From: Elusimicrobiales bacterium
GTDB lineage: Bacteria > Elusimicrobiota > Elusimicrobia > Elusimicrobiales > Elusimicrobiaceae
Reading direction: 5' to 3'
Assembly (NCBI GenBank): GCA_041651175.1
Contig: JBAZJT010000007.1
Coordinates: 46,416 to 110,415 of the forward strand
DNA length: 64,000 nucleotides
A program made the position numbers and the translations under genes. The notes under the pieces are model-generated. The model ran no database searches. It was given only the letters and a program-made list of their open reading frames with translations, and was not told the origin of the DNA. Shown here piece after piece: positions 52,123-61,723 of this stretch; within the stretch, counting starts at the first letter, position 1, and every line of letters starts with the position of its first letter.

Positions 52123-53729
52123 AACTGGATAACTTCACCGCACAGGCAAACCAGAAACTCCTTGAAACCTTCGGCGAGGCGGCCAAAACCTGCCCGCCCG
52201 TCTCCTGCCAGTTTCCGCCGGCGCATATAAAAGCGCATGTCTCAATCCCCTGGGCGATGACGGCGGCCAAAACCTTCAAAAAACCGCCGCTGGAGCTTGC
52301 AAAACTGGCGGCGGAGGCGTTCAAGAGCATCGGAATGGTTTCCTCCGTCTCGGTTGCGCCGCCGGGATATGTGAATGTGGAATTTTCGGAAGACGCGGTT
52401 TTTGAAACTCTGGGGAACGCCGCCTTCCGTCTGGACAATGCGCCCGGGGAGAAAATATTGCTGGAGTTCGTATCGGCAAATCCGACGGGGCCACTGCATC
52501 TGGCAAGCGGGCGGGCCGCCGCTTTGGGCAACGGATTGGTCCGCATTTTCCGCGCTTTGGGTTATGACACATCCGCCGAATACTACATAAACGACACCGG
52601 CGCGCAGGCGAAACTGCTGGGCGTCTCGCTGAAAGCCAGATACGAAGGCAAGGAGCCGCCGGAAGACGGCTATCAGGGCGATTATCTGCGCGATATGGCA
52701 AAAGAGCTGCCGCCAGAGGCCTCCGGCTGGAACAGCGAACAGTTTTCCGCATTCGCCATAGAAAAGCTGCTGGAAACCCACAAGCGCGACATGGCCGGCT
52801 GCCGGGTGAGTTTTAACCGCTGGTTCAGGGAATCGGAACTGCACCAGTCCGGCGCAGTCATGCAAACTCTGGAAGAGCTGAAACGGCGCGGTAAGACTTA
52901 CGAAAAGGACGGCGCGGTCTGGTTCGGCTCAACCGCCGAGGAATCCGCAGACGACGACAAGGACCGCGTTCTGGTCCGCGCCGACGGAAGGCCGACTTAT
53001 TTTCTGACCGACCTCGCTTATCACCGCGACAAGCTTTCCCGCGCGCAACGGCTTATAAACATACTGGGCGCGGACCATCACGGCTATGTGCCGAGGATGA
53101 AGGCCGGCATGTCCGCGCTTGGAATGCCGCCGGAGAATCTGGAATTTATCGTGCACCAGATGGTGCTGCTCAACAAAGGCGGCGTTGCCGTGAAAATGTC
53201 CAAGCGGGCGGGAGAATTCGTAAGCCTGCGGGAAATTCTTGACGACATCGGAGTAGACGCCTGCCGTTTCTTCTTCTCGCTACGCGCGCCGAATACGCAT
53301 CTTAATCTGGACATAGACCTGGCAAAAAAACGCAGCCAGGAAAACCCGGTTTATTATGTGCAATACGTCCACGCGCGCATATGCTCCATTTTCAAGACTG
53401 CGGAGGAAAACGGGCTGAAATACGGCGAAGAATTCGCGCATCACCGCATCTGGGCCGACATGGCCCCGCAGGAGCGCGCGCTTGTCTGCAAACTGCTCTG
53501 GATTGACGAGACGCTAAAGCTCTGCGCGCGGGATTTGACGGTTCATCATCTGGCCAATTACCTGCTGGAACTGGCGGGCGTGTTCCACCAGTTTTATGAT
53601 AACTGCCGCGTAGTTGATAAAGGCAGCCAGCAAATCAGCATGGGGCGGCTGTTTTTATGCAGGGCGACGCAATCTGTCGTGAAAAGCGGGCTGGATCTGC
53701 TGGGAGTAAGCGCGCCGGAACAGATGTAA
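52119..53729 (+). CDS. argS: Arginyl-tRNA synthetase
   Basis: 536 residues, a little short for the family. N-terminal add-on domain (PPVSCQFPPAHIKAHVSIPWAMT), class I core with FVSANPTGPLHLASGRAAALGN, DTGAQAKLLG, NILGADHHGYVPRM and KMSKRAGEFVSL, and a C-terminal DALR anticodon domain. The HIGH motif reads HLAS, without the second His; the KMSKS loop reads KMSKR. Start is the ATG overlapping the pilT stop; the longer open frame upstream is inside pilT. Confidence 0.95.
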   Translation: MKLDNFTAQANQKLLETFGEAAKTCPPVSCQFPPAHIKAHVSIPWAMTAAKTFKKPPLELAKLAAEAFKSIGMVSSVSVAPPGYVNVEFSEDAVFETLGNAAFRLDNAPGEKILLEFVSANPTGPLHLASGRAAALGNGLVRIFRALGYDTSAEYYINDTGAQAKLLGVSLKARYEGKEPPEDGYQGDYLRDMAKELPPEASGWNSEQFSAFAIEKLLETHKRDMAGCRVSFNRWFRESELHQSGAVMQTLEELKRRGKTYEKDGAVWFGSTAEESADDDKDRVLVRADGRPTYFLTDLAYHRDKLSRAQRLINILGADHHGYVPRMKAGMSALGMPPENLEFIVHQMVLLNKGGVAVKMSKRAGEFVSLREILDDIGVDACRFFFSLRAPNTHLNLDIDLAKKRSQENPVYYVQYVHARICSIFKTAEENGLKYGEEFAHHRIWADMAPQERALVCKLLWIDETLKLCARDLTVHHLANYLLELAGVFHQFYDNCRVVDKGSQQISMGRLFLCRATQSVVKSGLDLLGVSAPEQM

Positions 53730-53732
53730 TCA

Positions 53733-54533
53733 ATGCGAAACGACAACCCGATTGGAATTTTTGATTCCGGCCTCGGCGGCCTTACCGTCTTAAAAGCGGT
53801 GCGCCGCGCCCTGCCGCGTGAAAATCTGATTTATTTCGGCGACACGGCGCATGTCCCCTACGGCTCCAAGTCCGCGCAGACGGTAACGGGCTATTCGCTG
53901 GAAATAGCGCGCTTTCTGTGCGCGCGGAAGATAAAACTGCTTATAGTGGCCTGCAACACCGCCTCCGCGCTGGCCCTGAACGCGCTGAAAAAAGCTGTTC
54001 CCATCCCGGTCATCGGCGTGATAGAGCCGGGGGCAAAACGCGCGCTGTCGGTTTCCCGCTCGAAACGGATAGCCGTAATCGGGACCGAAGCCACCGTCCG
54101 CAGCGGCGCCTACCGCCGCGCGATACTAAAGCTGGACAAAACCGCCACCGTAACAGAACTCGCCTGCCCGCTTTTTGTCCCGCTGGTGGAAGAAGGCTGG
54201 TGGCAAAACAGGATAACGCAGCTCACGGCTGAAGAATACCTGAACCGCCTCAAACCGCGCAGGCCGGACGCCGTTATACTCGGCTGCACGCATTATCCGG
54301 TTATAAAGGAAGCTATCGCAAAAGCGGCGGGACGCGGCGCAACCCTTGTGGATTCGGCCCAAGCCGTCGCCGAAGAAGCCGCCGCGCTGCTGGCGCGCGC
54401 CAGAATGGCGCGCGCCGCCGGAAAAGCCTCCGTAAAAATCTACGCCAGCGACGACCCCGCCCGTTTCTCCCGGCTGGCCGCCAACATACTGGGCGCCCCG
54501 GCGGGCAAAACCCTGCTTAAAACCTTCCGATAA
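53733..54533 (+). CDS. murI: Glutamate racemase
   Basis: Makes D-glutamate for peptidoglycan. 266 residues. IGIFDSGLGGLTVLKAV with catalytic-side Asp/Ser, YFGDTAHVPYGSKS, the first catalytic Cys in VACNTASALAL, and the second in LGCTHYPVI. PVIGVIEPGAKRA is typical. 3 bp after argS and last in the plus-strand operon. Confidence 0.97.
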   Translation: MRNDNPIGIFDSGLGGLTVLKAVRRALPRENLIYFGDTAHVPYGSKSAQTVTGYSLEIARFLCARKIKLLIVACNTASALALNALKKAVPIPVIGVIEPGAKRALSVSRSKRIAVIGTEATVRSGAYRRAILKLDKTATVTELACPLFVPLVEEGWWQNRITQLTAEEYLNRLKPRRPDAVILGCTHYPVIKEAIAKAAGRGATLVDSAQAVAEEAAALLARARMARAAGKASVKIYASDDPARFSRLAANILGAPAGKTLLKTFR

Positions 54534-54562
54534 GCGGCATCCCGCCACAGGCGGAATGCCGC
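54534..54562. terminator. Hairpin between convergent murI and C-N hydrolase genes
   Basis: 13-bp inverted repeat with one mismatch (GCGGCATCCCGCC / GGCGGAATGCCGC, 3-nt loop) directly after the murI stop. No T-run follows on either side. Confidence 0.45.
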
Positions 54563-54578
54563 GCTTGAGCCATCCGCG

Positions 54579-55676
54579 TTATTTGGCAATTTCAGGGGCG
54601 GAAAAGCGGTTTGTGATGTCTATGACCGCCTCCGCATCGCCGTAAAGCGCCGTCCGTTTAACCCCGCCTGAAAAATCCAGTTTGCCCAGGTCCACTTTGC
54701 GCAGAGTCATGCTGTCGTATGTGCGCAGATACAGGATGCGGTTGGTCAAATCGCGGAAGGCGGCCCACTGCGTCGTCTCGCTGGAAACGATTGCGCCTTT
54801 CTCGTCGCGGTCCACCGCCATGCCGGAGACTATATCCACACCATTGGACACATGCTCGGCCAGATTCAGCGCGGCTTTTGCGTCCGCCGGAGTGTCGGCA
54901 AAATGCAGCATCGCGGCCAGCTTCACAAAGCGGCTGGGCGGGGTTATGTCGCCCGGAAGCCCCGACATCCCGCTGCCGTGGCCCGTGGGAAGCAGTTTGA
55001 CTCCGGAATAGTCCGCCGCCGGGGCAAGCGCGGGCGAAAGCCCGGTATAATTGCGCAGGTTGGAGACCATCCACGGGAAATCCGGCGCATTGGTCATCAC
55101 GCCGATTGGATTGTCGTAAACGCGGGTTTCGCCGTTTGCAGCTTCTATGACAATGGCCGCGCCGGAACCGTCATAGACGGCAAAATGCAACGGCGGAACC
55201 GCCTTCATCTGCGGCACATAAAGGCCGAACACTGTGGTATTGGCAAGGGCGGCTTTTGCCTCGGCGACATTTGCGAAGCTGCCCAGCAGCCAGGAAATAA
55301 GCATGGTGTGGGCGAGGGCTTTGTCCTCCGCGCCGGGTTTTATCTCCGGCCATTTCGCGCCGGCGTCATACCAGAGGCCGCTGGCGGCAAGGCCGGCCTC
55401 GTTCATCCCGTCCACAATCATGTCGTCATTGCCGAAAACGGAGACACCCGCATAGCCGTACCTGGATTTCCACTTCATCGCCGGCTTGTCCGCCGGGCCG
55501 GGGCTGGCAAAGTTCCTGCCGCGCGGAGACGCGGCAAGCGCGTATTTGACGTCGTAGCCGAACTCCATGGTGCGGGCGCTGATGACGGTCCCGTCCGCCG
55601 CCTTCAGGCGGAAGGCGCCGCAGGCGAACGCCTCGCACGGCAGCAGAAACAACAATGCGGCAAGCAGTTTTTCCAT
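54579..55676 (-). CDS. Exported choloylglycine-hydrolase-like Ntn amidase
   Basis: 365 residues. Signal peptide ends CEAFA; cleavage would expose Cys in CGAFRLKAADGTVISARTMEFG, as required for an N-terminal nucleophile Cys of the linear amide C-N hydrolase (PVA/BSH) family. GMNEAGLAASGLWYD, YDGSGAAIVIEAANGETRVYDNPIGVMTNAPDFPW and NYTGLSP follow family order. It may cleave acyl-homoserine lactones, bile salts or other amides; which is unknown. ATG at 55674-55676 with AAGGAG 5 bp upstream. Confidence 0.88.
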   Translation of the reverse strand: MEKLLAALLFLLPCEAFACGAFRLKAADGTVISARTMEFGYDVKYALAASPRGRNFASPGPADKPAMKWKSRYGYAGVSVFGNDDMIVDGMNEAGLAASGLWYDAGAKWPEIKPGAEDKALAHTMLISWLLGSFANVAEAKAALANTTVFGLYVPQMKAVPPLHFAVYDGSGAAIVIEAANGETRVYDNPIGVMTNAPDFPWMVSNLRNYTGLSPALAPAADYSGVKLLPTGHGSGMSGLPGDITPPSRFVKLAAMLHFADTPADAKAALNLAEHVSNGVDIVSGMAVDRDEKGAIVSSETTQWAAFRDLTNRILYLRTYDSMTLRKVDLGKLDFSGGVKRTALYGDAEAVIDITNRFSAPEIAK

Positions 55677-55702
55677 ATAAGCTCCTTTTTTCCGGCAGAT
55701 TG

Positions 55703-57385
55703 CTATTTTACTCCGTCGGCCATTATGTGCATGTAGCGGGAGAGGCTTTCCTCCTCCGCAGGCGGGTTGCCCATGTATGCGCAACGCCATTTTTTGCAAT
55801 ACTTCCCGCCGGTCAGATAATCCGCTATCACGGCTGGGATATCGCTGTGGCGCAGCACGGGATACTTCACGGGCTTGCCGTCTTTTACTATCAGAATCCG
55901 CGTGGTATGGACCGGGTCCGCGCTTTCCGGCAGATAGCGCAACTGCCGGTAGGTTTCAACCCCGCCGTCCACGGAGGGCAGGTGATCGCCCACCATGATG
56001 ATAAGACATTTCGGCTCGCGTTTCACGGTCCGGCGGACAAATTCCGATATGGCCTGAGTGCGGTAGTAAAACTGGTTCACCACCCGCACAAGCTGCTGTC
56101 CGCCCGCGGTCATGGCGATAAAGGGCGGGCGCAGCTTCGCGTCCAGCCTGAACGGGAAATGTCCGTATATGCCCACGATGTAGTCAAAAAGCGGGCCTTT
56201 GCTCTTTTCCAGGAAATCGGAAGTCTGGCGGAACAAATCGCCGTCAAAGAGCAGCCCCTCCGCCGGGGAAACGCCTTTGATGGAAAAATAAGTGGGCCCG
56301 TTGAAATAACGCTTCGGGAAATACATCTCGCCAAACCCCAGCGCCGGATAAGCGCGCAGATAATTATTCCACTGCGGCACATACGGATGCGAGGCCACCG
56401 TGCGGTACCCCGCGCCGCGCAGCACATTCGGCAGGCACTGCACCGGCGCGCCGGTAAAACCGTTGAACTCCATGCTGTAAAGCCGCTTATATGCGGGCGC
56501 GCCGCACAGAAGCTCAAACTCCGCCTGGGGAGTCTCCCCCCCGAAAACCGGCGACACCGAAAATCCCATATTGCCGCCGAAAAACTTCCTGAAATCAGGA
56601 TGATACGGGTCGTGCGAAAGCCCCAGCCCCCGGAAAAGCGCCGGGTCCAGCAGACTTTCAAGCATCACCAGATGGACATTGCGCCCGCTGCCGTATTTGC
56701 GTATAAAATCCGACTGTTCGCGCGCGTCGCGCAAAAAATCCTTGCCATCCCTGAATTTTGCAAGCCCATGCAGCGCAAAACGGCGCAGCGCCTCGCGGTT
56801 CAGCATCACCGTCAGCCGGCCACGGTCGCTGGCGTTGGCATAATCGTCCCAGTCGTGCGGAAGGGTGTTAATCGCCGCAAAGGCACGGACAAAAACCCCC
56901 GGAAACAACAGCCACAATCCCGCAGCCAGCGCCGCAGCGGCAAGGTGCCGGTATTTCCGCCGCCAGTCCACATAAAACAGGAACAGCGCGCAGGGCAGCG
57001 CGAAAACCGCCAGCAAAACGGCGCAATAGCCCGCCGGCAACGCCTCCAGCAGCAATGCCGCGTCATGCAGATAGGCAAGACGGAACATCTCGCCATAGCC
57101 GTGATAATATGCGTCGTGCACCGCATATATCAGGAAAACCGGCAGCGCCGCCAGCACGTTGCGGGATTTGACGGGGCGCAGAATGCGTACGCAGTACCAG
57201 TATATCGCCAGCACCAGCGGCCCCTCCGTGAAAAACATCGGAAAGCACACAGGCAGGCCGCGCATCTGGCGCAGAATAATCAGATATGCCGTGAAAGCGC
57301 AGAGAAAAAAGAAATACCGGTTCAGCAAAATCCGCGCCGCCGCGGAACGGAATTCGGCGGTTATTTTTTTAGCAATTCCATCCAT
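55703..57385 (-). CDS. LTA-synthase-family membrane sulfatase/phosphoglycerol transferase
   Basis: 560 residues. Five or so membrane helices (~20-190), then an extracytoplasmic sulfatase domain: NVHLVMLESLLDPAL, the nucleophile Thr in FGGETPQAEFELLCG, YGHFPF and MVGDHLPS. Such enzymes transfer phosphoglycerol or phosphoethanolamine to envelope glycans or lipids. ATG 57383-57385 overlaps the cstA end by 25 bp. The frame stays open further upstream, but only through cstA. Confidence 0.85.
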   Translation of the reverse strand: MDGIAKKITAEFRSAAARILLNRYFFFLCAFTAYLIILRQMRGLPVCFPMFFTEGPLVLAIYWYCVRILRPVKSRNVLAALPVFLIYAVHDAYYHGYGEMFRLAYLHDAALLLEALPAGYCAVLLAVFALPCALFLFYVDWRRKYRHLAAAALAAGLWLLFPGVFVRAFAAINTLPHDWDDYANASDRGRLTVMLNREALRRFALHGLAKFRDGKDFLRDAREQSDFIRKYGSGRNVHLVMLESLLDPALFRGLGLSHDPYHPDFRKFFGGNMGFSVSPVFGGETPQAEFELLCGAPAYKRLYSMEFNGFTGAPVQCLPNVLRGAGYRTVASHPYVPQWNNYLRAYPALGFGEMYFPKRYFNGPTYFSIKGVSPAEGLLFDGDLFRQTSDFLEKSKGPLFDYIVGIYGHFPFRLDAKLRPPFIAMTAGGQQLVRVVNQFYYRTQAISEFVRRTVKREPKCLIIMVGDHLPSVDGGVETYRQLRYLPESADPVHTTRILIVKDGKPVKYPVLRHSDIPAVIADYLTGGKYCKKWRCAYMGNPPAEEESLSRYMHIMADGVK

Positions 57386-59124
57386 TTTAAACCCGAACTG
57401 ACGGACACCGCCGCCACCAGCGCAAGCATAACCATGGTCAGCGCGGCGTTGACATATCCCTGCGCGTCGCCGCGCGGCAGATAATTGCCGGAGATATTCA
57501 AAACACCCGCGACCGCGGTTGTAACCAGCATGAAAACAAACGGCACAAAAGTTACCAGCGCGCAGCGCAGCCCCTTGCGCCGCAGTATGAAAGTGGTGCC
57601 TATCGCCAGAGCCGCCGTCGCCAGCAGCTGATTGGCCACGCCGAACATCGGCCATATTGTTGTGATATTGCCCGCCAGCAGCATCGCCCCCCACGCCGCG
57701 CTGACGCAGACGCTGCATATGATGACGCCCGGCCACCAGTCCACCCGCGCGAACGGTTTATAAACATAGCCGAAAATCTCCTGCACCAGATAGCGCGCCA
57801 CGCGGGAGCCGGCGTCTATGGTGGTCAGAATAAACATCGCCTCAAACATTATGGCGAAGTGATACCAGTACGAAAGCAGCTTTTTCATCCCCGGCACGGC
57901 GGAGAAAATCTGCGCCATCCCCGCCGCCAGCGACACCGCCCCGCCGGTGCGGCCCTGCAAACTCTCGCCCACGGCGGAGCCAAGCTCCGGCAGGCGGTCT
58001 ACGGCCAGCCCCAGTTTCGCAAACACCGCCGGCGGGGTGTTAATGGCGAAATAATCGCCCTGCGACATCGCCGCCGCCGCTATCAGCGCCATGACCGAGA
58101 CAAACCCCTCCGCCAGCATCGCACCGTAGGCGATAAAGCGGATGTCTTTCTCGCTGCTTATCATCTTGGGCGTGGTGCCGGAGCTTATCAGGCAGTGGAA
58201 CCCGGATATCGCGCCGCAGGCTATGGTGATGCAGACAAAAGGCCACACGCTGCCCGGCACAATCGGCCCGCCGCCGTGGACAAAAGCGCTGAAAGCCGGC
58301 GCGGAAATGGCGGGGTTGACCCACGCTATCCCCGCCGCCAGCATGGCGATTGTTCCGATTTTAAGGTAAGAGCTTAAATAATCCCGCGGCACAAGCAGCA
58401 GCCACACCGGCAAGGCCGAGGCCAGCAGCCCGTAAACCGCCAGCATCACCGAAAGCCGGGTTTTGGAGAACATGAACCAGCCCGCATACCCGCTTTGCGC
58501 CACCGGCGCGCCGGCTATCACGCAGCCCAGCACCAGCAACGCGCCGATTACGGAGGCTTCCCGGATTCTGCCGGGGCGCAGCTTTTCCATGTAAAGCCCG
58601 ATGAACATGGCTATCGGGATGGTCGCCGCGATGGAAAAAGTCCCCCACGCGCTTTCCGCCAGCGCGTTTACCACCACAAGCGACAACCCCGCCAGCGAGG
58701 TTATCAGTATAAACAGCACCGCCGCGCCGGTGGCTTTTGCGGCGGCGGGGCTTATTTCGCTGCGCGCGATTTCGGCAAGCGAGGCGCCCCCCAGCCGCAC
58801 GGAGGCGAAAAGTATCACCATGTCCTGCACCGCGCCGGCAAGCACGCAGCCGACAAGTATCCACAAAAACCCCGGCAAATAGCCGAACTGCGCCGCCAGC
58901 ACCGGCCCCACCAGCGGCCCGGCCCCCGCTATCGCCGCGAAATGATGGCCGAACAAAACCCAGCGGTTTGTGGGCTTGTAATCGTAGCCGTTGGCTTTTT
59001 CATGGGCGGGGGTGGCGCGCTCCGGCTCGAAAGCCAGCACTTTGGCGATTATAAACGCCGCATAAAACCGGTACGCCAGCACGAACACAATAAGCGTTAT
59101 AACAACAAGCGCAAGCGAACTCAT
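57361..59124 (-). CDS. cstA: CstA-family pyruvate/peptide transporter
   Basis: 587 residues, about 16 membrane helices. KANGYDYKPTNRWVLFGHHFAAIAGAGPLVGPVLAAQFGYLPGFLWIL is the N-terminal family block, with SGTTPKMISSEKDIRFIAYGAM, FEAMFILTTIDAGSRVARY and FGVANQLLA later. CstA homologues import pyruvate or peptides during carbon starvation. ATG 59122-59124 follows AGAGG by 10 bp and is preferred over an earlier in-frame start lying within the methyltransferase gap. Confidence 0.93.
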   Translation of the reverse strand: MSSLALVVITLIVFVLAYRFYAAFIIAKVLAFEPERATPAHEKANGYDYKPTNRWVLFGHHFAAIAGAGPLVGPVLAAQFGYLPGFLWILVGCVLAGAVQDMVILFASVRLGGASLAEIARSEISPAAAKATGAAVLFILITSLAGLSLVVVNALAESAWGTFSIAATIPIAMFIGLYMEKLRPGRIREASVIGALLVLGCVIAGAPVAQSGYAGWFMFSKTRLSVMLAVYGLLASALPVWLLLVPRDYLSSYLKIGTIAMLAAGIAWVNPAISAPAFSAFVHGGGPIVPGSVWPFVCITIACGAISGFHCLISSGTTPKMISSEKDIRFIAYGAMLAEGFVSVMALIAAAAMSQGDYFAINTPPAVFAKLGLAVDRLPELGSAVGESLQGRTGGAVSLAAGMAQIFSAVPGMKKLLSYWYHFAIMFEAMFILTTIDAGSRVARYLVQEIFGYVYKPFARVDWWPGVIICSVCVSAAWGAMLLAGNITTIWPMFGVANQLLATAALAIGTTFILRRKGLRCALVTFVPFVFMLVTTAVAGVLNISGNYLPRGDAQGYVNAALTMVMLALVAAVSVSSGLKWMELLKK

Positions 59125-59177
59125 ACGGGCAAAACCTCTCAGCGGGAAAAGGATTGCGCAACAATCCGCCAGTAATT

Positions 59178-60014
59178 CTACAATTTGTCCGGCACGGGAC
59201 ACGCGGCTTTCACAAAGACGTATTCGTTGCAGCCGTAGCCCGTTGTGGTGCTCATATCAACCAGCGTAAACCCCATATCCCGGACGAAGCGGAAAATATC
59301 GCATGGTTTTGCGAACTCAAACGGATACCCGCCCACCCAATCCGTCCAGTCATGCCAGACGGACATCCCGCGTTCGCGCTTCCTGCTCCGCCAGCCGGCA
59401 AACGGAAGAGGATTGCGCCCCTGCAGCAATCTCGCCAGCCCGTATTTAGACTCAAATGCCGCGGCGACAAAAGCCACATAAACCGGACGCAGCGAAACCG
59501 GCAGCGCGTTATAGAGCCGCTTTATTTTAAGCCAGCGCCGGCTGCTGCCGCCCTGGTCGTTGTAAATCGCAATGCACAACATCCCCCCGCCTGCGACAAG
59601 CCCCGCCGCGTTGGAAACCGCCTCAAACATATTGCCGGTGTGATGCAGCACGCCCCAGGAATAAACAATATCAAACCTGCCAAGCGAGGCCAGATACCGC
59701 CCGTCCAGAACGGAGCCGCGCTCTATCCGCCAGCCGTCGTCCGACGGGAAATATTTCCGTTTGAGAGTCTCCGCGCATTGAACGGCGCGCCCGTCAAAAT
59801 CAAAAGAAACCGTTTTTGCGCCAAGCCTGCGCGCCGCAAGGCTGAATATGCCGCTGCCGCAGCCGATGTCAAGGAAAGTTTTGCCGGACAAAGTATCCGC
59901 GCGCAGCATGCGGGCAAGCGAAGCCTGCGCCGAGACAATCCTCTCCTCGTCAACGGTTTTAAGAAAATCCGCCCAGTTCTCGCCGAACGGGAAACGGGGG
60001 GTTGATGATGTCAT
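59178..60014 (-). CDS. Class I SAM-dependent methyltransferase
   Basis: 278 residues. TFLDIGCGSGIFSLAARRLGA (motif I, ~47-67), VSFDFDGRAVQCAE, and FDIVYSWGVLHHTGNM (~112-127). The C-terminal third (WHDWTDWVGGYPFEFAKPCDIFRFVRDMGF) is typical of methyltransferases in surface-glycan or small-molecule clusters, with substrate unknown. The ATG overlaps the CYTH gene stop by 4 bp. Confidence 0.85.
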   Translation of the reverse strand: MTSSTPRFPFGENWADFLKTVDEERIVSAQASLARMLRADTLSGKTFLDIGCGSGIFSLAARRLGAKTVSFDFDGRAVQCAETLKRKYFPSDDGWRIERGSVLDGRYLASLGRFDIVYSWGVLHHTGNMFEAVSNAAGLVAGGGMLCIAIYNDQGGSSRRWLKIKRLYNALPVSLRPVYVAFVAAAFESKYGLARLLQGRNPLPFAGWRSRKRERGMSVWHDWTDWVGGYPFEFAKPCDIFRFVRDMGFTLVDMSTTTGYGCNEYVFVKAACPVPDKL

Positions 60015-60550
60015 AGGGTTTGGCCTCTTTCACCAAACTTCTGGCGCATGATATCACTATAAGAATTGGACACCAGGTTGCCGCTTGGCACTTGAAACAG
60101 CTTCAGATAAGAATTGCATTGTTCCAGCAGTTTTTTGCGCCCGACAAGCCCTGTTTCATCTCTGGCTTCAATTTCCACAAAATTACCCAGTCCCGGCACA
60201 TTATCTATATGGAATTTAACATTGCCTATGAAATATATCTCCCGCTTTTTTTTAACTTCAACAGCCACACCGAGCGCCAACACCAGCACCTCCCGCAGCA
60301 TTGGCCCGTTTACCGTTTTGAAAATGCGAACGAAAGAAGCTTTAGGTCCTTTTTTATTCTGGCGGACATAATATATCAATGCGTTTTCAATATTGCCCTG
60401 TCTGAGTTTCAGTCTGCCTGTTTTCACATTGAAGTAAGTATCGGCTTGTTTATCCGTGCCTTTGAATTCCGCTTTATGTTTACGAAGGATTGAACGTATC
60501 AACTGCGGATTTTCACATCTTGCTTTGATTTCCACATTCAGACATTTCAT
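60011..60550 (-). CDS. CYTH-domain protein (CyaB/ThTPase-like)
   Basis: 179 residues. NVEIKARC near the N-terminus is the ExExK strand with Asn for the first Glu, a common variant. TYFNVKTGRLKLRQG, YYVRQNK, and VKFHIDNVPGLGNFVEIEAR give the other tunnel strands. Family members are class IV adenylate cyclases or triphosphatases. With a cNMP-binding protein at 49.7 kb a cyclase role is possible but unproven. Start is ATG 60548-60550; an in-frame TTG 14 codons earlier overlaps a -10 element. Confidence 0.82.
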   Translation of the reverse strand: MKCLNVEIKARCENPQLIRSILRKHKAEFKGTDKQADTYFNVKTGRLKLRQGNIENALIYYVRQNKKGPKASFVRIFKTVNGPMLREVLVLALGVAVEVKKKREIYFIGNVKFHIDNVPGLGNFVEIEARDETGLVGRKKLLEQCNSYLKLFQVPSGNLVSNSYSDIMRQKFGERGQTL

Positions 60551-60582
60551 AGCGACAGGCCGGTTCTCACAAGCACATGTAG

Positions 60583-60591
60583 ATTTTAGCA
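60583..60591 (-). promoter_or_regulatory. Extended -10 upstream of the CYTH gene
   Basis: Minus strand TGC-TAAAAT, 32 bp before the chosen ATG. Same word as at fmt and the MFS gene. Confidence 0.5.
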
Positions 60592-61009
60592 AACTGGCGG
60601 GACAGACTGTATAATATCAAGAACTTTCACCGCCCAATTCCACTGGTTTAAGGAACGCGTTGATGTAACCACTCGGTGAAATCTTTCCTGCCAGCATTTG
60701 TAACCAATTCGTGAATCGAAATTTTTGGGAGAAAGTATTTCATCATAATTGCATACTTTCATAACTTCCGCGGTTTTGGGCATTTCCAATCGTCCAAATT
60801 TCCTCTGGGGTTAATGTGATTTTTGAATTATTGACCTTCACATAAGCAATGTCCTATTTGCGGCATGAAAAAAGAGGCGTTTCGGCAAGGAAAGAATACA
60901 GAAGTCTGCTTCTGCGGCGCAGCCTGTCGGCGTGATAGCGCGAAACGGCGGCCAACTCATCGATTTCCTTTGGACAAAACTTATCCGCACGATAGGAGCT
61001 ACCGTCGCG
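60592..61009. other. 418-bp gap between CYTH gene and AbiEii
   Basis: No confident gene. On the minus strand the AbiEii reading frame continues beyond its TAG for 51 sense codons to a TAG at 60854-60856, with a protein-like composition. A 67-codon ORF (60586-60789, minus) has no recognisable features. Confidence 0.4.
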
Positions 61010-61708
61010 CTAATTTTTTTCGCTTTCCAGCCACGCTTTTAACAAAAATATTGTCTCTGTCCGTAGTTTCGCGCGGGACCAGCCTTTTTGAGGTTCGGAA
61101 AGCATTTCCCCGAGGCCGTCAAGGATGTGGCGATTGTCCATGTTTTCCAATAACTTGACGCACTTGTTCAGAACTTCACTGAAAGATAGTTTGGCGCGGG
61201 CCTCAACCAGTTTCCTGTTTATCGGCCAGTTGTTTTTCGCAAAAAAATACACATCGTAAACATCGCGGCTTGTTTTGCCGATGCGTTCATACATCGCCAT
61301 CAGCTTGTTGGCGAACATATCTTCTTTAACCATCACCAGCATTGAGATGCCGAGCAATGTTTTCAACTCGTATTTTGAGCCGAAATCCCGGCAATTTACT
61401 TCAATTTTAATGTTCTGGGATTTCAAATCATGAGAGATAATCGCCACAAGATTGAATCGTTTGACTCTTGAATACACGATTTTACCGTAACTTGCGGCTA
61501 TTTTCCGGATTTTTTCAAACACTTCCCGCTTCTTTTTTTCGTCTAACAGGTCGAGGTCAATATCAACAGAGCTGCGGTTAAGGCCATAGAACATCAACGC
61601 CGCTGTGCCGCCCTTAAATCCCAAATAGGGAGCGATAGACGTGTCGGAAAAAATGTCTTTCAGTATCTGCAACAAAATGTTTTTGTGCTTCGGATAGTCT
61701 AATGTCAT
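61010..61708 (-). CDS. AbiEii/AbiGii-family nucleotidyltransferase toxin
   Basis: 232 residues. LGFKGGTAALMFYGLNRSSVDIDLDLL holds the GG-S/T and DxD nucleotidyltransferase motifs. KEDMFANKLMAMYERIGKTSRDVYDVYFF is the family's second block. Toxins of this type can add nucleotides to tRNA or act in phage abortive infection. Encoded 15 bp after its antitoxin. Clearly AT-richer than the core genome. Confidence 0.87.
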   Translation of the reverse strand: MTLDYPKHKNILLQILKDIFSDTSIAPYLGFKGGTAALMFYGLNRSSVDIDLDLLDEKKKREVFEKIRKIAASYGKIVYSRVKRFNLVAIISHDLKSQNIKIEVNCRDFGSKYELKTLLGISMLVMVKEDMFANKLMAMYERIGKTSRDVYDVYFFAKNNWPINRKLVEARAKLSFSEVLNKCVKLLENMDNRHILDGLGEMLSEPQKGWSRAKLRTETIFLLKAWLESEKN

Positions 61709-61723
61709 GGGGTTTTATCCGCC

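Noticed and set aside
55655..57484. 609-codon plus-strand ORF opposite the sulfatase gene
   Set aside because: His/Arg/Gln-rich shadow of a GC-rich gene on the other strand. The minus-strand frame has the sulfatase motifs.
60586..60789. 67-codon minus-strand ORF upstream of the CYTH gene
   Set aside because: No motif or ribosome site, and it overlaps the CYTH promoter. Not supported.
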